Origin: Streptomyces sp. YS415
GTDB taxonomy: Bacteria; Actinomycetota; Actinomycetes; Streptomycetales; Streptomycetaceae
DNA length: 64,000 nucleotides
NCBI RefSeq assembly: GCF_023544665.1
Contig: NZ_JAMJFL010000001.1
Location: forward strand, 558,001 to 622,000
Reading direction: 5' to 3'
Of the stretch, positions 58,686 through 64,000 are shown one piece after another. The notes beneath the pieces are model-generated. The model was not told the DNA's origin and ran no database searches. It worked only from the letters and a program-made list of their open reading frames with translations. Both the position numbers and the translations under genes were made by a program. Within the stretch, counting starts at the first letter, position 1, and each line of letters opens with the position of its first letter.

Positions 58686-61211
58686 GTGGGGCATGGAGTG
58701 CCGGAACTCGTACTGGAATTGAATGGACAAACCTGGACGCTCGATCCGTCCAGGACATACACCCTCGGCCGTGATCCGCAGGGTGACATCGTGCTGGACG
58801 ACGCCAGGGTCTCCTGGCGGCATGCCACGATCAGCTGGAACGGCCGCAGTTGGGCCATCGAGGACCACGGATCCACCAACGGCACGTTCGTGCAGGGCCA
58901 GCGGATCCACCAGCTGGAACTCGGCCCCGGCTCGGCCGTGCACCTGGGCAACGCCACGGACGGTCCGCGCCTGAGCCTGACCGGCGCAGCGGCCGGCGTG
59001 TCCGTGCCGGAGGCGCAGCAGCCGTACGCCGCCCAGGGCGCGAACCCGGGCTGGGCCCAGCAGGCGCCGCCGCAGCAGCAGGCCCCGGGGGCCGGCTGGC
59101 AGCAGCCCCAGCAGGCCGCGCCGAGCATTCCCCAGCAGCAGGGACCCGGCGTCGGCGCGGGGGCGCCGCCGGTCTACGGCGACCGCAGCCCGACCACGTT
59201 CCACCAGTTCGCCGTCGGTCGCGTGATGCGCATCGGCCGTGCCCTGGAGAACGAGCTCGTCGTCTCCGACCTCCAGGTCTCCCGTCACCACGCCGAGTTC
59301 CACTCGACGCCCGACGGCCGGATGGAGATCCGTGACCTGGGCTCGCACAACGGCACCTACGTCAACGGCCAGCCGATCGCCAAGGGAGGTTCGCAACTCC
59401 TCGGCCACGCCGACATCGTGGGCGTCGGCCACTCCACGTTCCGGATCGTCGGCGACCGCCTCGAGGAGTTCGTCGACACCGGTGAGGTCTCCTTCTCGGC
59501 CCGCCACCTGACGGTCACCGTCGACGGCGGCAAGCAGATCCTCAAGGACGTCTCCTTCGGCGTCCCCGAGAAGTCGCTGGTCGCGGTCATCGGCCCGTCC
59601 GGATCCGGCAAGTCGACGCTGCTCAAGGCGCTCACCGGCTACCGCCCCGCCAACCAGGGCGACGTCCTCTACGACAACCGCAACCTCTACAAGCAGTTCG
59701 CCGAGCTGCGCCAGCGCATCGGTCTGGTCCCGCAGGACGACATCCTGCACAAGGAGCTGACCGTCAAGAAGGCCCTCAAGTACGCGGCCAAGCTGCGCTT
59801 CCCCGCCGACACCACGACGGCCGAGCGCGAGGCCCGGATCGGCGAGGTGCTGCGCGAGCTGAAGCTGGACATCCACAAGGAGAAGAAGGTCACCTCCCTC
59901 TCCGGTGGCCAGCGCAAGCGCGTCTCGGTGGCCCTGGAGCTGCTCACCAAGCCGTCGCTGATCTTCCTGGACGAGCCCACCTCGGGCCTCGACCCGGGCA
60001 TGGACCGCGATGTCATGCAGCTGCTGCGCGGCCTCGCCGACGACGGCCGCACGGTCCTGGTGGTCACCCACTCGGTGGCCGAGCTCGCGATCTGCGACAA
60101 GCTGCTGGTGATGGCCCCGGGCGGCGCGGTCGCGTACTTCGGCCCGCCCGAGGAGGCCCTGAACTTCTTCGGCTACGACACCTGGGCCGACGTCTTCTCC
60201 GCCTTCGAGAACTACCGCGACTACGACTGGGCCGGACGCTGGAAGGGCTCGCAGCACTACCAGATGTACGCCGCGGACATCGACGCGATCGCTCCGCAGT
60301 CCGTACAGATGCCGCCGATGCAGGCGATGAGGCCGCCCAAGCCGCAGGGCTGGGGTTCGCAGCTGCTGACCCTGGTCCGCCGCTATGTGTCGGTGATCGC
60401 CTCCGACAAGGGCTTCCTGGCCCTGACGGTGATCCTGCCGGCCGTGCTCGGCGCGGTCAGCCTGCTCATCGACCCGGACAAGGACCTGCTGGTCCGGCCG
60501 GTGAACCCGGGGACCGGCATGCCCGTCCCGAACGGCACGGCCACCACGGTCCTGCTGATCCTCGCGGTCGGCGCGTGCTTCGCGGGCGCGGCCAACTCCG
60601 TCCGTGAGCTGATCAAGGAACGGGTGATCTACGAGCGGGAGCGGGCCACCGGTCTGTCGCGCTCGGCGTACCTGATGTCCAAGGTGATCGTGCTCGGCAC
60701 CATCACCGTGCTCCAGGGCCTGATGGTCGGCGCCATCGGCTTCTCCAGCCGGACCATCCCCGACGAGGCGCTGATCCTCGGCGAGGGCAAGACCGCGGTC
60801 CTGCTGGAACTGTCCATCCCGATCATGGGCCTGGGCTTCACGTCGATGATGTTCGGCCTGGTCATCTCCTCGCTGGTGAAGACCGCCGAGAAGACCATGC
60901 CGCTGCTGGTGATGTTCGCGATCGTCCAGGTCGTGTTCACCGGCTGCCTGTTCGCCCTGCACGGCAGCCCCGGCGTCAACGAGTTCTCGTACCTGATGCC
61001 GTCCCGCTGGGCGGTCGCCGCCGCGGGCGCCACGCTGGACTTCAACAACATCAGCCCGCCCAAGGAGAAGGGCGACACCGACCCGCTGTGGGACCACGCG
61101 GTCGGCGCCTACGGCCTCGACATGATCGCCCTGATCGTGCTCGGCGTGATCTGCGGCGTCCTCGTGGCCCGCTTCCTGCGCCGCCACGAGCCCGAGGTCA
61201 TGCGCAAGTAA
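58686..61211 (+). CDS. Double-FHA ABC transporter (Rv1747-like)
   Basis: This 841-residue protein joins regulation and transport. FHA domain 1 (residues about 5-100) has YTLGRDPQGDIVLDDARVSW, then RHATISW and STNGTFVQG. A Gln/Pro/Ala-rich linker follows (about 105-165). FHA domain 2 (about 175-250) has MRIGRALENELVVSDLQVSR, then HHAEF and SHNGTYVNG. The ABC ATPase has Walker A GPSGSGKST (about 305) and signature SLSGGQRKRVSV (about 405). The ABC2-type membrane domain, with about six helices, follows residue 560. M. tuberculosis Rv1747 has the same order, and its FHA domains bind phospho-Thr from PknF. GTG 58686 follows GGGGGA by 7 bases; GTG 58698 is an alternative closer to the FHA start. 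Confidence 0.93.
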   Translation: MGHGVPELVLELNGQTWTLDPSRTYTLGRDPQGDIVLDDARVSWRHATISWNGRSWAIEDHGSTNGTFVQGQRIHQLELGPGSAVHLGNATDGPRLSLTGAAAGVSVPEAQQPYAAQGANPGWAQQAPPQQQAPGAGWQQPQQAAPSIPQQQGPGVGAGAPPVYGDRSPTTFHQFAVGRVMRIGRALENELVVSDLQVSRHHAEFHSTPDGRMEIRDLGSHNGTYVNGQPIAKGGSQLLGHADIVGVGHSTFRIVGDRLEEFVDTGEVSFSARHLTVTVDGGKQILKDVSFGVPEKSLVAVIGPSGSGKSTLLKALTGYRPANQGDVLYDNRNLYKQFAELRQRIGLVPQDDILHKELTVKKALKYAAKLRFPADTTTAEREARIGEVLRELKLDIHKEKKVTSLSGGQRKRVSVALELLTKPSLIFLDEPTSGLDPGMDRDVMQLLRGLADDGRTVLVVTHSVAELAICDKLLVMAPGGAVAYFGPPEEALNFFGYDTWADVFSAFENYRDYDWAGRWKGSQHYQMYAADIDAIAPQSVQMPPMQAMRPPKPQGWGSQLLTLVRRYVSVIASDKGFLALTVILPAVLGAVSLLIDPDKDLLVRPVNPGTGMPVPNGTATTVLLILAVGACFAGAANSVRELIKERVIYERERATGLSRSAYLMSKVIVLGTITVLQGLMVGAIGFSSRTIPDEALILGEGKTAVLLELSIPIMGLGFTSMMFGLVISSLVKTAEKTMPLLVMFAIVQVVFTGCLFALHGSPGVNEFSYLMPSRWAVAAAGATLDFNNISPPKEKGDTDPLWDHAVGAYGLDMIALIVLGVICGVLVARFLRRHEPEVMRK

Positions 61212-61225
61212 CGCCCGTACGACCC

Positions 61226-61261
61226 CGAAGGGCGGCACCCGTCAGGAGGTGCCGCCCTTCG
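61226..61261. terminator. Bidirectional terminator after the FHA-ABC gene
   Basis: Perfect 14-bp arms CGAAGGGCGGCACC and GGTGCCGCCCTTCG with an 8-base loop, between two convergent genes. Confidence 0.9.
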
Positions 61262-61290
61262 GCGTTCCGTACCGAGGTCCGCGCCGGGCC

Positions 61291-62040
61291 TCAGTACGCG
61301 CTGTTGACGTTGTCGATCGAGCCGTAGCGGTCGGCAGCGTAGTTGGCGGCCGCGGTCAGGTTGGCGACCGGGTCGTACTGGCTCCAGGCGGTGCCGGGGA
61401 CGTGGTAGGCGTCGAAGGTCGGCTTGATGACCTGGAGCAGGCCGATCGACGGGACGCCGTTCTGGGCGTTGATGTCCCAGTTGTTGATCGCGTTCGGGTT
61501 GCCCGAGGACTCCCGGATGATGTTGCGGTGCAGGCCGTTGTAGGTGCCGGGGATGTTGTGCTTGTCCATGATGGCCAGCGCCTCCTTGATCCAGCCGTCA
61601 AGGTTGTTGGCGTAGGTCTTCTTCACGGCGACCGGCTTGGCCTGGGGGCGGGCGGCGGACCGGCTCGCGGCCTCCTTGGCCTTGCGGGCCTGCTCGGCCT
61701 TCTTCTTGGCGGCGGCCTCGGCGGCGGCCTTCTTCTGGGCCTCCGCCTTCTTCTTCGCGGCGGCGTCGGCTGCCGCCTTCTTCTCGGCCGCGATGGCCTC
61801 GGCCTTCAGGCTGGCGTTCGCGAGCTGGTCGGTGACGCTGGCCTTGACGTCCTTGATCTGCTCGGTCTTGAAGGCGACCTGGGCGGCGGCGGGCTCCGCG
61901 GTCGTCGTGGTCTGCGCATTGCCCGGAACCGCGGAGAAGGCGAGGGCGGCGGCGCCGAGCGTGGCGACACCTGCGAGCGCGATCTTGTGCTGCCTGGTCA
62001 CCGAGGGACGACGGCCAGGGGTGAGGATGTTCTTGGGCAT
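61291..62040 (-). CDS. Secreted transglycosylase-SLT domain protein
   Basis: This 249-residue protein has a signal peptide near residues 12-40 (QHKIALAGVATLGAAALAFS) and an Ala/Lys/Glu coiled-coil rod from about 50 to 135 (KAEAQKKAAAEAAAKKKAEQ). The C-terminal lytic transglycosylase-like domain has its catalytic Glu in NIIRESSGNPNAINN at about residue 176, and QNGVPSIGLLQVIKPTFDAY. The closing SIDNVNSAY matches the usual end. It probably cleaves or remodels peptidoglycan outside the membrane. ATG 62040 follows GAGGTC. The upstream leader carries no c-di-AMP riboswitch that I could recognise. Confidence 0.9.
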   Translation of the reverse strand: MPKNILTPGRRPSVTRQHKIALAGVATLGAAALAFSAVPGNAQTTTTAEPAAAQVAFKTEQIKDVKASVTDQLANASLKAEAIAAEKKAAADAAAKKKAEAQKKAAAEAAAKKKAEQARKAKEAASRSAARPQAKPVAVKKTYANNLDGWIKEALAIMDKHNIPGTYNGLHRNIIRESSGNPNAINNWDINAQNGVPSIGLLQVIKPTFDAYHVPGTAWSQYDPVANLTAAANYAADRYGSIDNVNSAY

Positions 62041-62339
62041 GGCGGGGAGACCTCTTCGAGTAGCGCGGAGGTCGCTCGCTGTCCGGCGGGGGACACGGGT
62101 GCTTCCGGCACAAACGCCGCGGGCGGAACCCACGGCGTTGAGCGACGAGAGCCATTGTTAGCGGCCGCAAAATGGCCAGGCAAAGGTGTGACGTACGATC
62201 CCCGATAGTGGATCAGGTAAGGGCAAATCAGGACAGACAGGAACGTCTTTCCCGCTCACGTGGGGGCCCTTTACCTCCTATGCCCCTTCGTACGTGATCT
62301 GGGTCCTATGCGCGGCCTCACATCAGCCGGGTGGCAACC
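62041..62339. other. Intergenic region upstream of the SLT gene and downstream of queA
   Basis: The gap holds the promoter of the SLT gene and an AACGCCG/CGGCGTT hairpin (about 62110-62140). It also has a GCCATT...AATGGC inverted pair near 62150-62180. No gene is convincing. A TATGCCCC/CATAGG-type AT-poor context makes promoter placement uncertain. Confidence 0.35.
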
Positions 62340-63424
62340 TCACCGGACGTTGCACGAGCGATGCTCTGTGTGAGGGTCCTCCGCCGGGAGGAGGAGATGC
62401 ACATCCCCGAACTCGTGCCACAGGTACCGCCCGCGCAGCGCCTCCTCGTACCCACGGCCGATCGCCGCCCGCCCCGCGACCGCCTCCAGCATCAGCAGAT
62501 GCGAGGCCTCCGGCTCGTGCAGCCCTGTCAGCAGCCCGTCCACCACCCGCACCCCGCGCTCAGGGGTGATGACGAGATCCGTCCATCCCGCACGCGCGCG
62601 TACCGCCCCGTCCGCGCCCACCGCCGACTCCACGGCCCGCACCGCGGTCGTCCCCACCGCGATCACCCGCCCGTCACCGGCCCGTACGGCGTTGATCAAC
62701 CGGGCCGAGGCCTCCGGCACCGCGAACCGCTCCGGATACGGCGGCTCGTGCGCCTCCGCCGACGCCACCCCGGTGTGCAGCATGACCGGCGCGAACTGCA
62801 CCCCCCGGCTCACCAGCTCCGCCACCATGCGCGCCGTGAAGGGCCGCGCGGCACTCGGCATCTCCGCACTGCCGGACCCGTCCGCCGAGTCCAGCGCGAA
62901 CACCGTCCGGTACGCCGACAGCGGCTGATCGCGTTCCGTGTAGGAGTAGCGAATGGGCCGCCCGTGCTCCCGCAGCATCGCGGGCATCCGGGACCGCTCG
63001 CCCGGACCCACCACAGCCGCTCACCGTCCGCGCTCAGCGGCTCCTCGAACACCAGGCACACCCCGCCCGGCAACCGCACCCGCGCCCCCGCCGGACCGCC
63101 CGCACGCGCACGCGTGGTGCCCCTGCCGTCCGGATCCCGCAGCTCGACCGCCCACCGGCCGTCGTCCCCGCGCGTGGAGAAGTGCACCACCACACGCGCG
63201 TGCCCCAGCTCCCCGTCCACCGCGGCGGCCAGCGTCGGCGAGGTGTTCACCACCAGCAGGTCCCCGGCCCGCAGCAGGCCGGGCAGCTCCCGGAACGCGT
63301 GATGGGCCACCTCCGTCCCCCGCGACACCAGCAGCCGCACCGCGTCCCGCCCGAGCCCGGGCCCCCGCTGCTCGGCCGGCACCCGCGCCGACAGCTCCGG
63401 CGGCACCCACACCGCCAGCGTCAT
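62340..63424 (-). pseudogene. queA: S-adenosylmethionine:tRNA ribosyltransferase-isomerase QueA, broken by a frameshift
   Basis: QueA adds the ring of S-adenosylmethionine to 7-aminomethyl-7-deazaguanine tRNA in queuosine synthesis. Two halves are seen in different frames. Residues 1-145 or so (TLAVWVPPELSARVPAEQRG to EEPLSADGERLWWVRASGPG) are read from ATG 63424. The remainder (MPAMLREHGRPIRYSYTERD to RYLWHEFGDVHLLLP) is read one base off, ending at 62340. The break is near 62988-62992 in a G-run (GGTCCCGGATG on the coding strand); one extra base would restore SGPGMPAML. This is either a true pseudogene or a sequencing error. The start overlaps the upstream SDR stop (ATGA). Confidence 0.88.
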
Positions 63425-64000
63425 CGCCGGCCCGCCAGCAGCGCCGGCGCCCCGTACCGCCCGCTCACCGGCCGCTCGTCCAGCAACCGCAGAAACGCCG
63501 GCACCACGCTGTGCGGCGCAGGCCGCCGGCCGTCGTCGTCCGGTACGGCCGCCGCGTACAGGTCGGTGGCCATGTCCCCGGGATCCACCGCCCAGACCCG
63601 CAGCCCGGGCTCCTCCGCGCCGAGCACCGCCGCCAGGTGGTCGAGGGCCGCCTTGGACGCCCCGTACCCGCCCCACGTCTCGTACGCCTCGACGGCGGCG
63701 TCCGAGCTGACCATGACGACCGTGCCGGCCCCGGACGCCCGCAGCAGCGGCAGCGCCTCCTGGACCAGGCCCAGCGCGGCGACCGTGTTCACCTCCAGCG
63801 CCCGCCGCAGCCCTTCCAGGGGTAGCTCCTCCAGCCGTACCAGCGGTTCGGCACCCAGCGCGCTCGCGTTGTGCACCAGCAGATCGACCCCGCCCAGCTT
63901 CCAGGCCGTGGCCACCAGCGCCGCCCGGTGCCCGGCGTCCGTGACATCGCCGGGCAGCGCCTCCACGCGCGTGCCGTGCGCGGAGACCGCCGCCGCCGTC
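63421..64000 (-). CDS. SDR family oxidoreductase, truncated by window edge
   Basis: The visible 192 residues or so lack the N-terminal cofactor motif, which lies beyond base 64000. Present are LLVHNASALGAEPLVRLEEL, the strand VVMVSSDAAVEAYETWGGYG followed by ASKAALDHLA with the catalytic Ser, Tyr and Lys, and LRVWAVDPGDMATDLYAAAV. The pattern fits classical SDR dehydrogenases. The ATGA overlap joins it to queA, so cotranscription is likely; a metabolic link is not clear. The start codon and cofactor preference cannot be judged. Confidence 0.87.
   Translation of the reverse strand, partial: TAAAVSAHGTRVEALPGDVTDAGHRAALVATAWKLGGVDLLVHNASALGAEPLVRLEELPLEGLRRALEVNTVAALGLVQEALPLLRASGAGTVVMVSSDAAVEAYETWGGYGASKAALDHLAAVLGAEEPGLRVWAVDPGDMATDLYAAAVPDDDGRRPAPHSVVPAFLRLLDERPVSGRYGAPALLAGRR

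Noticed and set aside
62041..62300. Possible c-di-AMP (ydaO) riboswitch upstream of the SLT-domain gene, as seen for some cell-wall hydrolase genes in actinomycetes
   Set aside because: I could not find the conserved ydaO core; only short GC hairpins are present.

Overview
The window is chromosomal DNA from a high-GC actinomycete, almost certainly a Streptomyces. Third codon positions are saturated with G/C, many genes start with GTG and overlap by 4 bp (ATGA/GTGA), and there are several Streptomyces-type families (a Gbn-like nucleoid protein, a streptophobe protein, an SGM_5486-like small protein, DUF3099 and DUF485 proteins). From memory the gene order resembles the SCO1803 to SCO1859 region of S. 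coelicolor read backwards; this was not checked by alignment. I saw no prophage, insertion sequence, CRISPR array, rRNA or tRNA.

Layout. 1-13040 is a cobalamin block on the minus strand. A B12 riboswitch (about 12862-13012) leads into a 26-codon ORF and then cobD-cobQ-cobN-chlID-cobO-cobB-cobI with essentially no intergenic DNA. A ZIP metal transporter on the plus strand separates this run from cobM and cobL (cobL runs off the left edge). 13127-14756 holds a PiT phosphate transporter with a membrane partner and a four-unit PHO box. 14942-22401 carries an aldolase-like gene, a C-rich repetitive spacer, an alpha/beta hydrolase, an uncharacterised 466-residue protein, a VOC protein, a YpfJ-type metallopeptidase and an ABC-F ATPase. 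22381-22955 is a GATC-rich spacer in front of a Gbn-like HTH protein. 23906-27054 is an envelope-stress (Gls24/DUF2273/AmaP) cluster.

27089-31844 (minus) has an atypical SDR, a GH15 trehalase/glucoamylase, SURF1, a zinc-knuckle protein and a DEDDh-BRCT exonuclease. 32077-34671 (plus) is a possible ether-lipid module: fatty-acid-hydroxylase-superfamily enzyme, lysoplasmalogenase and Zn-alcohol dehydrogenase. 34690-40297 (minus) has CopD, a CoA-transferase whose halves look circularly permuted, and two paralogous secreted subtilases. 40601-43713 (plus) has DUF485-ActP acetate uptake and moaA.

43718-49399 is mostly minus: zinc-binding-like and DUF3099 proteins, tyrS, TldE/TldD. 49642-51119 is fabG-fabI. 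51297-55053 has a small secreted protein, a GntR regulator divergent from a CynX-type MFS exporter, two single-TM miniproteins and a SixA phosphatase. 55054-64000 has serB, a streptophobe protein with a repetitive tail, a double-FHA ABC transporter like Rv1747, a secreted SLT muralytic enzyme, a frameshifted queA and a truncated SDR.

Most of the window is conserved housekeeping core. The points most worth a second look are the riboswitch/mini-ORF/cobD arrangement, the GATC cluster upstream of the Gbn-like gene, the permuted CoA-transferase, the ether-lipid gene trio, the SURF1 start-codon hairpin, the ABC-F leader and the single-base lesion in queA. Start codons were chosen by eye from ribosome-binding sites, overlaps and family starts, and many have alternatives that are stated.
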